From positions 1 through 22,088 of the IMG/VR virus record IMGVR_UViG_3300044720_000052: a stretch of 22,088 nt of DNA; one strand, given 5' to 3'. The notes under the pieces were generated by a model. It did no database searches, was not told the DNA's origin, and saw nothing but the letters and a program-made list of their open reading frames with translations. A program made the position numbers and the translations under genes. Positions 13,561 through 20,191 of the stretch are shown piece after piece; positions within the stretch are counted from its first letter, which is position 1; each line of letters starts with the position of its first letter. This stretch comes from a virus.

Positions 13561-13598
13561 GGCCGCGGCGCCTATCCGTCGAGAGCGACGCCGCGGCC
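13561..13598 (+). terminator. 10-bp inverted repeat before the exonuclease gene
   Basis: GGCCGCGGCG (13561-13570) and CGCCGCGGCC (13589-13598) are perfect inverted arms around an 18-base loop. It lies seven bases before the SD (GGAGGA, 13605-13610) of the exonuclease. Candidate terminator/attenuator or leader structure in an otherwise gap-free operon. Confidence 0.4.
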
Positions 13599-13615
13599 AG
13601 ACACGGAGGATCGTA

Positions 13616-14425
13616 ATGCCCCCACGCAACGCCCGCTCTACCGCGGCCGGCCAGCGCTTCTACGACTGGAAGCCGAGCGGCGAGCGCTTCTACAGCGTGA
13701 CCACGATCATCAACGGGGGTTGTCCAAAACCAGCCTTGCTCCCGTGGGGAATCCGTTCTGTTGCTGAAGGCGCCGTGAAGGCCGTTCAGGACGGCCACCT
13801 GGTCGGGATGATCGAGCACGACGCCGACGCCGCAGTGAAGTTCCTGAAGGAACTTCCATACGCCCACCGCGATCGCGCGGCGAACCTCGGCACGGTCGTT
13901 CACGACTACATCGACGCGCTGAACCTGGGGCGGCCGATGCCGGCGGCCCCGGTCGAGGCGAAGCCCTACCTCCGGCAGGCCGAGCGCTGGTTCAAGGCCT
14001 TCCGGCCCCGAATCCTCGCCAGCGAGGAGGAGGTCTACAACCGGTCCGAAAAGTACGCGGGCCGGCTCGACCTGATCGCGGAGTTCCCTGGCCGCGGCGT
14101 CGGACTCGTCGATTTCAAGACCGGCGCGCGGCCCGGCGACCTGCACAAGGGACCGCCCTATAGGGAGACGGCCCTACAGCTCAACGCCTACTCCCGGGCG
14201 GAATTCATCGGGGCGCCTGACGGCACCGAGCACCAGTTGCCGACGATCGACTTCGCCGCCGTGCTGTACGTGTGGCCGGAGGGCTACCTCTTTGCCGAGG
14301 TCGAGCTGTCCGAGCGCATCTGGGGCGCGTTTTTGTACTGCCGCGAGGTGTACAGATGGATGACCGACCTCAGCAAGCAGGCGTTCGGTGACCTGCTTGT
14401 GCCCCAGGCCGAGGTCGTCGCGTGA
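13616..14425 (+). CDS. RecB/Cas4-like PD-(D/E)XK exonuclease
   Basis: 269 aa, ATG 13616 after GGAGGA. Motifs in order: an N-terminal segment FYSVTTIINGGCPKPALLPW, RAANLGTVVHDYID with His96, YAGRLDLIAEF with Asp152, VGLVDFKTG with Asp166 and Lys168, and ALQLNAYSRAEF with Gln188 and Tyr192. This H...D...DxK...QxxxY set is that of RecB-family nucleases (Cas4, lambda-exonuclease-like phage proteins). It probably resects DNA ends for phage recombination. The nearby gp3-like and RusA-like genes fit a replication/recombination block. No iron-sulphur cysteine cluster is visible, which separates it from Cas4 proper. Overlaps the next gene (GTGA). Confidence 0.85.
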   Translation: MPPRNARSTAAGQRFYDWKPSGERFYSVTTIINGGCPKPALLPWGIRSVAEGAVKAVQDGHLVGMIEHDADAAVKFLKELPYAHRDRAANLGTVVHDYIDALNLGRPMPAAPVEAKPYLRQAERWFKAFRPRILASEEEVYNRSEKYAGRLDLIAEFPGRGVGLVDFKTGARPGDLHKGPPYRETALQLNAYSRAEFIGAPDGTEHQLPTIDFAAVLYVWPEGYLFAEVELSERIWGAFLYCREVYRWMTDLSKQAFGDLLVPQAEVVA

Positions 14426-14850
14426 CCACCGTTGGGCGCATCTGCACCGTCTGCGGTGAGCGGGGCCTGCGCGCCGATCGAGTCCTCAACTGGCGCGGCA
14501 GCCTCGCGCACGCGCGCTGTCAGCCCGAGCGCTACGCCGTCGACGCCGAGGGCGGTCTCATCGTCGGCCGTCGCGGCGAGGTCCTGCGCGGCAGCCGCGA
14601 CCGCCTCGGCTACGTCCAGATCGACGTCGGCACCCCGGGCTTCCGGCGGTTCCAGATGGCCCATCGGATCGTGTGGGAGTCCGTGCACGGCCCGGTGCCC
14701 GACGGCTTCGAGCTGAACCACATCAACGGTGTCAAGGACGACAACCGGATCGCGAACCTCGAGCTGGTGACGCGCGGCGAGAACATCGCCCACGCCTACC
14801 GCCTCGGCCTGCGGTCCTCGATGAAGGGCCGGAGGCTCGCATGCCAGTAG
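14422..14850 (+). CDS. HNH homing-type endonuclease
   Basis: 142 aa, GTG 14422. An N-terminal zinc knuckle (ICTVCGERGLRA...HARC) is followed by a short AP2/NUMOD-like strand region (GSRDRLGYVQIDV) and the nuclease core MAHRIVWESVHGPVPDGFEL-NHINGVKDDNRIANLELVT, with His100 in NHINGVKDDN as the catalytic motif. The core matches HNH_3 homing enzymes. It overlaps both neighbours by a few bases in frame with the operon, so it behaves as a normal early gene and not as an obvious insertion. Role: free-standing homing endonuclease, or a nuclease used by the phage. Confidence 0.8.
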   Translation: MTTVGRICTVCGERGLRADRVLNWRGSLAHARCQPERYAVDAEGGLIVGRRGEVLRGSRDRLGYVQIDVGTPGFRRFQMAHRIVWESVHGPVPDGFELNHINGVKDDNRIANLELVTRGENIAHAYRLGLRSSMKGRRLACQ

Positions 14851-16181
14851 TTGGAATCCAGAGGCGCATGAGGGAGATCGGCCGCATCCGGCTGGGCGAC
14901 CAGGTGCCCGATAAGAACGGGAAGCCGCGGGCGCACATGCTGGAGGCCTTCCGGCTCACCTCGTCCAGCCGCGACATCCTGGCGCTGGCCGCCAAGGCCT
15001 ACGGTGGCGAGGTGACGCCGTGGCCGGACGGTCCGGCCGACTGGCAGCTGTACACGACCTCGACGTCGCTCCCGATCGCGATCCCGCCCTCCGAGGAGCC
15101 GTACAGCCAGTGGCTCGAGCTGTGGTCCGCCGGCGGCTGCCAGCGCCGCTGCGACGGCGTGACGGTCCTGGTCCCCACCGAGAAGGGCATGCGCGAGCGC
15201 AAGTGCATGTGCGACCCCGACGGACCCAAGGGGCGGGAGTGCGTCCTGACGACCCGCCTCTCGGTGATGCTCCCCGACGTCCCGGTGCTGGGGATCTGGC
15301 GCCTCGAGTCGCGCGGGGAGTACGCGGCCCGGGAGCTTCCGGGCGTCATGGCGCTCATCGCCTCGGCCTCCCGGACCGGCGTGATCCTCCCGGGCGAGCT
15401 GCGGATCGAGAAGCGCGAGGTCAAGAAGGCGCAGGAGAAGTTCCCGCGCCGCTTCGTCGTGCCGGTGATCGACCTCCAGGTGCCGCTGCGTGACCTGCTG
15501 CCCGGTGGGGCGCTGACGGGTGGTGAGCTTCCGCCACCGGCGTCCGGCCGACCGGCGCTCCCCTCGGGCACCGCTCTTCCGCAGGAGAACGGCTTCGACG
15601 ACCCCGACCCGGTCGTCGAGGAGGCGGGCTGGGGCGAGCCGCCGCCGCTTCCCCAGAGCGGCGGCACTGTGGCCTCAGACCCGCCCGCGCCCGATCCAGA
15701 GCCCGCGCGCCCCTCGACGCCCGAGGCCCGCGCGGCCTGGAACCGCCTCTTCCACGAGAACGGGATCGAGCCCGACGAGGGCGCCCGCAGGAAGATGAGG
15801 GGCGTTCTCACCGACTGCGGCGTGTCGGTCGACGACCTGGTCGACTACCCGACCTTCGCCGGCGTCTGGCTGGCTGCCCGCCGGCGCTTCGGCCGCTCGC
15901 TCGGCGGCCACACGGCGGCAACCGACGACGAGCCCGCGACCTTCCAGACGCCCGTGCCCTCGCGCGAGTCGGGCGTCTACTGCGTGACGCTCCGCCCCGG
16001 CGGTCCCGACGAGTGCACCTGCAAGGCGGGCCAGCACCGGCGCAAGTGCCATCACCTCCCCGTCGCGATCGGCTACCTGCGCATGTGGGCGTCCGAGAAC
16101 GACGCGCTCGGGCGGGGGCTCCAGAAGGACTTCCTCGTGCTCCTGGCGCTGGAGGAGGGGGCGGAGGAGGCCGCGGCGTGA
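14841..16181 (+). CDS. gp3-like (recombination directionality factor-like) protein with C-terminal SWIM zinc finger
   Basis: 446 aa, ATG 14841 behind GGAGG; it starts inside the last codons of the HNH gene. The N-terminal 200 residues (IGRIRLGDQVPDKNGKPR, AFRLTSSSRDILALAAKAYGGE, WLELWSAGGCQRRCDGV, then RKCMCDPD, a zinc-like Cys set, and LGIWRLESRGEY) resemble phiC31 gp3-type proteins; this is from recall and not searched. Residues about 235-300 are a Pro-rich linker. A helical domain (about 295-355) follows, and Cys392, Cys394, Cys403 and His405 form a SWIM finger (CTC-x8-CxH). In phiC31, gp3 steers a serine integrase; here the integrase is a tyrosine enzyme, so the protein may instead serve replication or single-strand annealing. 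Confidence 0.55.
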   Translation: MPVVGIQRRMREIGRIRLGDQVPDKNGKPRAHMLEAFRLTSSSRDILALAAKAYGGEVTPWPDGPADWQLYTTSTSLPIAIPPSEEPYSQWLELWSAGGCQRRCDGVTVLVPTEKGMRERKCMCDPDGPKGRECVLTTRLSVMLPDVPVLGIWRLESRGEYAARELPGVMALIASASRTGVILPGELRIEKREVKKAQEKFPRRFVVPVIDLQVPLRDLLPGGALTGGELPPPASGRPALPSGTALPQENGFDDPDPVVEEAGWGEPPPLPQSGGTVASDPPAPDPEPARPSTPEARAAWNRLFHENGIEPDEGARRKMRGVLTDCGVSVDDLVDYPTFAGVWLAARRRFGRSLGGHTAATDDEPATFQTPVPSRESGVYCVTLRPGGPDECTCKAGQHRRKCHHLPVAIGYLRMWASENDALGRGLQKDFLVLLALEEGAEEAAA

Positions 16182-16327
16182 GCGGGCGCACGACCATGGG
16201 CTGCTTCAACTTCTGCGGCGGCCTGGCCGGACGTGTGGGCTTCAGCGACTGGTCGCGCTTCTGGTGCAGCTGGGCGTGCTGGCGCGAGTGGATGGCGCGT
16301 GGGCAGCACGGGCGCAGCCTGCCGTGA
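16178..16327 (+). CDS. 49-aa Cys/Trp-rich protein
   Basis: GTG 16178 (GTGA overlap) or ATG 16196. The peptide has four cysteines and six tryptophans (MGCFNFCGGLAG, SDWSRFWCSWACWREWMARG). It may bind a metal or sit at the membrane surface. Its stop overlaps the next GTG. No family recognised. Confidence 0.5.
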   Translation: MSGRTTMGCFNFCGGLAGRVGFSDWSRFWCSWACWREWMARGQHGRSLP

Positions 16328-16785
16328 CCACCAAGCCCCTCGACGCCCCCGCGCCAGCCGCCGGCGACTACCGCCGCTACCTCCAGGCGCTCGCCGACCT
16401 GAACACGGCGCGGGTTGCCCTGCTCCTCGCCCAGGAGCAGCTCGGAAAGCGCCGTGCGGCGCTCGAGGAGGCGGTGGAGGCGCTCGGCAACGACCCGCTC
16501 TACGGGCTCCAGCGAACCGAGCGCGGGCGAAAGCCGCCGGCGCGGCCGGCCGCCTACCGCTCGCTCGAGGAGGCGCTGGGGGAGATCCTGCCGCTCCTTC
16601 CCGGGCGGACGGCCGACCTCTCTCGCCGCCACGGCGGGCTGTCGGCCAAGTACATCTCGAACCGCCTGCGCCGTGCCGAGCAGCTCGGGATGGTGCGCCG
16701 CGAGGAGACCGGCGAGCGGACCTCGGGCGGGCGCCTGATCGCCGTCTGGCACCGGGTGCCGACGAACGGGAGCGGACCGGGGTGA
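16324..16785 (+). CDS. Coiled coil + winged-helix-like protein
   Basis: 153 aa, GTG 16324 (GTGA overlap). Residues 15-60 form a helical/coiled-coil region (ALADLNTARVALLLAQEQLG, RAALEEAVEALG). The C-terminal half (YRSLEEALGEILPLLPG, LSRRHGGLSAKYISNRLRRAEQLGMVRREE, GRLIAVWHRV) has the pattern of a winged helix-turn-helix: recognition helix ISNRLRRAEQLGMV, then a wing ending in the WHRV strand. Likely an early DNA-binding regulator. A different frame in this stretch is a shadow. Overlaps the following zinc-ribbon gene. Confidence 0.6.
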   Translation: MTTKPLDAPAPAAGDYRRYLQALADLNTARVALLLAQEQLGKRRAALEEAVEALGNDPLYGLQRTERGRKPPARPAAYRSLEEALGEILPLLPGRTADLSRRHGGLSAKYISNRLRRAEQLGMVRREETGERTSGGRLIAVWHRVPTNGSGPG

Positions 16786-16988
16786 GCGACGTCATCGACC
16801 TCACGTGCAGCACGTGCGAGGCGCGCCAGCGCGGCACATACACGCTCCCGGCCGCCTGCCGTAACTGCGGCTGGACCGGTTACGTGCGCTTGAGCCGCGG
16901 ACACGAGCGCCCCATCGGCGCCGAGTGCCCCGTCTGCGGTTGCCGCAACGTGCGCGCTGCTCACGGCGCGTGGAGCACTACCGCGTGA
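16782..16988 (+). CDS. Three-knuckle zinc-ribbon protein
   Basis: 68 aa, GTG 16782 (GTGA overlap). Three CxxC knuckles are visible: LTCSTCEARQ, AACRNCGWTG and AECPVCGCRN. The first two would make one zinc ribbon, with CPVC plus the following Cys and a His or Cys making another site. A short segment between them (YVRLSRGHERPIGAE) is beta-like. Function unknown. It is one of several Cys-rich microproteins in this operon. Confidence 0.6.
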   Translation: MSDVIDLTCSTCEARQRGTYTLPAACRNCGWTGYVRLSRGHERPIGAECPVCGCRNVRAAHGAWSTTA

Positions 16989-17434
16989 GGACCATCGTCG
17001 TCGCAGGCGCCCTGGTCCTCGCCATCCTGGGAGCCGGCCTCACCGGCGCCGCCGAGGAGCAGCGCACGAGCGAGCAGCGCTCCGGGTTGGACTTCCGCCG
17101 CGCCGTGTCCGTGGAGCTCGGCCGCCTTCACCGCATCGTGGACCGCCAGCGCGCCGTGCTGCGCCACCGGCCGTCGGTGCAGGAGGCCCTGGATCTGGCG
17201 GCGGTGACGTTCGGGGTGAGCCGCGACGAGCTGGGCCGGATCGCTTTTTGCGAGAGCCGCTTCCAGCCCGAGGCGACCAACGGCCAGTACATCGGCCTCA
17301 TGCAGTTCGGTCCGCTCTGGTACTCGACGCCCTATGCGGCGCTTCCCCGCACCAGCCCGTACGCCGCAGCGCTCGCGGCCGCCTGGGTGCGGCGCGAGCA
17401 GGGATCGTGGCGCGCGTGGAGCTGCTGGCGATGA
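16985..17434 (+). CDS. Secreted lytic transglycosylase (SLT-like) in the early operon
   Basis: 149 aa, GTG 16985 (GTGA overlap). A signal peptide is clear (MRTIVVAGALVLAILGAGLTG then AAEEQ, with an AxA-like cleavage area). After a helical spacer, FGVSRDELGRIAFCESRFQP and YIGLMQFGPLWYST match an SLT/Rpf-type lysozyme-fold domain: Glu90 in CESRF is the catalytic residue and GLMQF is the second conserved motif, followed by a short helical end (PYAAALAAAWVRREQGSWRAWSCW). It would cleave peptidoglycan outside the membrane. This domain normally sits in virion proteins or chromosomal Rpf genes; here it is between early zinc-finger genes, far from the lysis module. Confidence 0.75.
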   Translation: MRTIVVAGALVLAILGAGLTGAAEEQRTSEQRSGLDFRRAVSVELGRLHRIVDRQRAVLRHRPSVQEALDLAAVTFGVSRDELGRIAFCESRFQPEATNGQYIGLMQFGPLWYSTPYAALPRTSPYAAALAAAWVRREQGSWRAWSCWR

Positions 17435-17658
17435 GTGTCTGCCCCGAGTGCGGCAACGAGTTCGTGCCGAAGAGGCATGCGCAGCGATTCTGCTCAAGGG
17501 TCTGCGCGAGACGGACCCGGCCGCAGCAGGACCCATGGCGGCGCTTCATGGCAAAGGTGGACATGAGCGCCGGTCCAGACGTCTGCTGGCCGTGGACTGG
17601 TGCGCACTTGACGTCGGGGAGTTCGTTCCCGTGTGCAGCTTTTGCTGGACGGATCTGA
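17431..17658 (+). pseudogene. Truncated HNH endonuclease remnant
   Basis: 75 codons from ATG 17431 (ATGA overlap). The start matches phage HNH proteins: CPECGNEFVPKRHAQRFCSR (treble-clef knuckle, then VCARR), WRRFMAKVDMSAGPDVCWPWTG. In intact members the nuclease core with the H-N-H residues follows CWPWTG; here only about 18 unrelated residues remain before TGA. No frame restores the core downstream, so part of the gene was probably deleted. It may still be translated as a zinc-knuckle peptide. Family likeness is from recall. Confidence 0.5.
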
Positions 17659-17735
17659 TGATCGCCAACGCGGCCTACGCCAAGGCGATCGCGACGCCGG
17701 GCGTCAGGCTGAGTTTGAGACGGGAGGGGGCGTGA
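17658..17735 (+). CDS. Doubtful 25-aa ORF filling the gap after the HNH remnant
   Basis: ATG 17658 overlaps the TGA upstream (TGATG) and the frame ends at TGA 17733-17735, where it overlaps the next GTG. The peptide (MIANAAYAKAIATPGVRLSL then RREGA) has no known motif. A GTG at 17631 would add CSFCWTDL with a CxxC. It may be the tail end of an older gene. Confidence 0.25.
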   Translation: MIANAAYAKAIATPGVRLSLRREGA

Positions 17736-18127
17736 GCCTCGACCTCTACGCGATCCAGGATCGCCTGGAGCACTGGGAGCGCGGCGGCTCCTGCGCCTAC
17801 CGCGAGGACGTGGCCGCGCTCATGGATGAGGTGGAGCGCCTGCGCGCAGCCCTGGAGGGCCTGGGCAAGCCCGTGCCCTACCCCGATGAACGCTGGCGGC
17901 CTGCGTGCATCGACTGCGCGGAGTCACAGCGGGTCGCCCGCGAGGCGCTGGAGGGCGGGGCGGCGGAATCAGAACCGGAATCTTCCGGACACGTTCCGGC
18001 GGAGTTCCCGAGCCCCGTCGCGATGCCGAGCGCCCTGGCAGACGGGCTCTGCGGCGACTGCGCCGGCTGCGGGGAAATTGCTGGTGTCGAGTGCGCTCTC
18101 TGCGAGGGACGGGGCAAGCTCTCGTGA
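17732..18127 (+). CDS. Helical protein with C-terminal zinc-finger cysteines
   Basis: 131 aa, GTG 17732 (GTGA overlap), GGAGG just before it. The N-terminal part MSLDLYAIQDRLEHWERGGS ... DVAALMDEVERLRAALEG is the same module as the last complete gene of the window (21792), so the two are paralogous over about 40 residues. Then CIDCAESQRVAREALEGGAA (a CxxC and a form of the REAL-GAADEPEG peptide), a linker and a DnaJ-like CGDCAGCGEIAGVECALCEGRG finger. Function unknown. Shows that small early genes here are built from exchanged modules. Confidence 0.6.
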   Translation: MSLDLYAIQDRLEHWERGGSCAYREDVAALMDEVERLRAALEGLGKPVPYPDERWRPACIDCAESQRVAREALEGGAAESEPESSGHVPAEFPSPVAMPSALADGLCGDCAGCGEIAGVECALCEGRGKLS

Positions 18128-18738
18128 GCCCGGAGGAGTACACGCGCGCCTCCCGCGCCGCCCAGGGGCTCCCGCCCACCATCGAGGACCCGGGTGTCCT
18201 TCGGCGCGTGGCCGAGCTCCTCACGAGCGACCTTTCCGATGACGAGTGGATCGACCAGCTTGTCGCGACCGCCAAGGAGCGGCGACGTGAGCGCGAAACG
18301 CGGGACTGGTGCTGCTGGCCCTGCTGGAGGGCCGAGCGGACTCCCAACGCCCCTCTGCCGCGGCACCCTGCGAGCTACCGACGGATGCCCAGTTCGAAGC
18401 GCATCCTCAAGCGGTGGGCGGTGCGGCTTGTCGCTCTGGGCAAGGTCCGCACCTACCAGGAGGCGATGGCCGTCGGTCCTGCCTGGTGCTTCGCCTGCGG
18501 CTGCCGCGAGGGCGGTCTGAAGGAGACCGTGCGCGCTCACATTCTCCCGCGTTGCGAGGGCGGAAATGAGCGGGCAGAGAACCTGCACCTGCTCTGCGCC
18601 GGCTGCCACGACCAGTCCGAGACGCTGAGCGGCGCCGACTACTGGCACTGGTTCAAGGGCGAAGGGTTTTTCGAAAGGATCTTCCGAAGCCGCTTCGGAG
18701 ACATGCTCAAGGCCATGCTCGCGCGGGAGGCGGGATGA
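18124..18738 (+). CDS. HNH endonuclease with N-terminal extension
   Basis: 204 aa if started at GTG 18124 (GTGA overlap); ATG 18385 would give only the nuclease. Residues 1-60 (MSPEEYTRASRAAQGLPPTI ... DEWIDQLVATAKERRRERE) look like the small stand-alone proteins of other actinophages, from recall, then a Cys/Trp link (RDWCCWPCWRAERTP) joins it to the nuclease. The nuclease has CFACGC (Cys122, Cys125), AHILPRCEGG with His139, and NLHLLCAGCHDQ with Cys158, Cys161 and His162: a full zinc-bound HNH core. It may be a natural fusion or a homing nuclease that inserted into the 3' part of a small gene. Stop overlaps the Xis-like gene. Confidence 0.7.
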   Translation: MSPEEYTRASRAAQGLPPTIEDPGVLRRVAELLTSDLSDDEWIDQLVATAKERRRERETRDWCCWPCWRAERTPNAPLPRHPASYRRMPSSKRILKRWAVRLVALGKVRTYQEAMAVGPAWCFACGCREGGLKETVRAHILPRCEGGNERAENLHLLCAGCHDQSETLSGADYWHWFKGEGFFERIFRSRFGDMLKAMLAREAG

Positions 18739-18941
18739 GCGACCTCCCCCTCTACATGGACCGGGCCACCTGCGAGCGGCTGCTGGGCCTGACGCGGGTC
18801 GACGTGGAGCGCATCTTCCGCGCCGGACCGGTCTACGCCATCGACGGCTCCCGGAAGGTCTACATCGCCACCCAGGATGCGCTGGCGCACATCCGCGCCT
18901 ACCCTCGCGGCGAGATCCGCCGCAACTGGGAGGCCGCATGA
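18735..18941 (+). CDS. Excisionase-like HTH protein
   Basis: 68 aa, ATG 18735 (ATGA overlap). ATCERLLGLTRVDVERIFRAGPVYAIDGSRKVYIATQDALAHI is a MerR/AlpA-type winged helix: HTH near residues 10-25, wing at 33-45, ending helix DALAHIRAYPRG. These proteins bend DNA as excisionases or regulate the integrase. Its TGA overlaps the integrase start, so the two are co-translated, which is usual for xis-int pairs. Confidence 0.7.
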   Translation: MSDLPLYMDRATCERLLGLTRVDVERIFRAGPVYAIDGSRKVYIATQDALAHIRAYPRGEIRRNWEAA

Positions 18942-20026
18942 CCCCGAGCATCTGGTACGAGGTCCGTCTCACCGCCGCGGGGAAGCGGCACTATCGCGTG
19001 CAGTACCGCCTCGGCGGCCGCGAGAGCCCCAAGGTGGCCGGCGGCACCTTCGCGCGCCTCACCGACGCCGAGGCGCGGATGAAGCTGATCGCCTGGGAGA
19101 TCGCCAACGGCCGAGCGCCGGACCTGCGTCTGCTCGGACAGATCCCCACGCCGCCCAAGCCGCTCGCGGAGTACGTCGAGGCGTGGTTTGCCAGCCGCCG
19201 CAACGTGCAGGAGGCGACGCGCCGGATCAACCGCGCTGGACTTGCCCACCTCGGGAATCTTGCCGAAATAGCCCCGGAATCGATTACCCCTCAGGACGTC
19301 TCCACCTGGATCGGCGAGCTCGAGGCGAAGGGGCTCCGGCGCAGCACCATGCGCACGGTGCTCGGACCGCTGCAGATGCTCCTCGACTTCGCCGGCGTCG
19401 ATCCGAACCCCGCCCGGCACCGGACCGTTGTGCTGCCCTACCAGAAGCGCGAGGAGATCACGCCGCCGCCGGCCGAGCACGTGGAGGCGATCCTCGCCGG
19501 CGTGGCGCGCAAGTACCGACTGCCGCTCTGCATCCTGGACGCCACCGCGTTGCGCGGGAACGAGCTCGTGCGCCACCGCTGGGGAGACATCGACGCCATG
19601 GCCGCCCGCTGGCGCGTGGCCCGTCGTCACAACAAGGGCGGGACGGCGCACTGGGTGCCGGTGCCGGCGCTGCTCTTCGGGTTCGTCGAGGACCTGGTGC
19701 CGCGGGAGGATCGCGTCCTCGAAGATCGAGTCTTCGAGGGGCTGAGCCACGATGCGATGCGCACCGACATGGCCCGCGCCTGCAAGCACGCCGGCATCCC
19801 GCTCTACTCGCCCCACGACCTGCGCCACCGGCGCATCTCGCTCTGGCACCGCCAAGGCGTCACCTGGGCGCAGATCGGGGAGTGGGCCGGGCAGCGCTCG
19901 CTCGCCACCACGGCGGACATCTACACGCACGTGATCCTCGACCCGCGCGAGGTGGACTACGGCGCTGTTTTGGGCGACGAGCGGCGACGCGGTGCCCCCT
20001 CAGTGCCCCCACGGCGCGAGGACTGA
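18938..20026 (+). CDS. int: Tyrosine integrase
   Basis: 362 aa, ATG 18938 overlapping the Xis-like stop. N-terminal residues 1-60 form the arm-binding domain (beta-rich WYEVRLTAAGKRHYRVQYRL), residues about 70-160 the SAM-like core-binding domain (PPKPLAEYVEAWFASRRN ... DFAGVDPNPA), and the rest is the catalytic domain. Arg206 in ALRGNELV, Lys233 in HNKGG, His293 and Arg296 in HDLRHRR, and Tyr329 in DIYTHV fit the active site. The residue ten before the tyrosine, normally His or Trp (GHxxxxTTxxxY), is Gln319 here (AGQRSLATTADIY). Its 3' end overlaps the candidate attP. Confidence 0.9.
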   Translation: MTPSIWYEVRLTAAGKRHYRVQYRLGGRESPKVAGGTFARLTDAEARMKLIAWEIANGRAPDLRLLGQIPTPPKPLAEYVEAWFASRRNVQEATRRINRAGLAHLGNLAEIAPESITPQDVSTWIGELEAKGLRRSTMRTVLGPLQMLLDFAGVDPNPARHRTVVLPYQKREEITPPPAEHVEAILAGVARKYRLPLCILDATALRGNELVRHRWGDIDAMAARWRVARRHNKGGTAHWVPVPALLFGFVEDLVPREDRVLEDRVFEGLSHDAMRTDMARACKHAGIPLYSPHDLRHRRISLWHRQGVTWAQIGEWAGQRSLATTADIYTHVILDPREVDYGAVLGDERRRGAPSVPPRRED

Positions 20027-20178
20027 GGGCGTCGTGCCTGCAAATCGCCACTTAGTCCGACTCCACGATGATGTCGAGTGCCCCTGTCGTGGAGCCGGTC
20101 TTGGCTCGGTAGCGCCCCCGCTTCGGGCGGTCGGGGGGCATCGGCGCCGTGGCCGTGCCCCCATGGTGCCCCCACGGC
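19992..20178. other. Candidate attP with paired arm-type sites
   Basis: GTGCCCCC-TCA-GTGCCCCCACGGC at 19992-20015 and GTGCCCCC-ATG-GTGCCCCCACGGC at 20155-20178 are the same 24-base block in the same direction, differing only in the three central bases. Each block holds two GTGCCCCC octamers exactly 11 bp apart, one helical turn. The copies flank 139 bp that include CTCCACGA (20061-20068) and TCGTGGAG (20087-20094), a perfect inverted repeat with an 18-base spacer. Paired direct arm sites around an inverted core is the layout of lambda- and L5-type attP. The first block lies within the last codons of integrase. Confidence 0.5.
20061..20094 (+). terminator. 8-bp inverted repeat after integrase (terminator or core-type sites)
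   Basis: CTCCACGA and TCGTGGAG around an 18-base loop, 35 bases after the integrase stop. It may be the integrase terminator, or the two core-type binding sites of attP. CCCG-CTT-CGGG near 20117-20127 is a second small hairpin. There is no gene in 20027-20191. Confidence 0.35.
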
Positions 20179-20191
20179 AAGGCGCCCTGTT

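Noticed and set aside
12968-14146. 392-codon leftward open frame
   Set aside because: It spans three rightward genes with clear motifs and has no recognisable domain.
20035-20068. tRNA 3'-end-like stretch (GCAAATCGCC...CTCCA) as an attP core within a tRNA gene
   Set aside because: The TTC of the T loop is missing and T-stem pairing fails, so it is not a tRNA fragment; the core could still be here on other grounds.
20078-20191. Long N-terminal extension of the 20192 gene
   Set aside because: It is Pro/Arg/Gly-rich and runs through hairpins and the arm-site block; the zinc ribbon starts after 20192.
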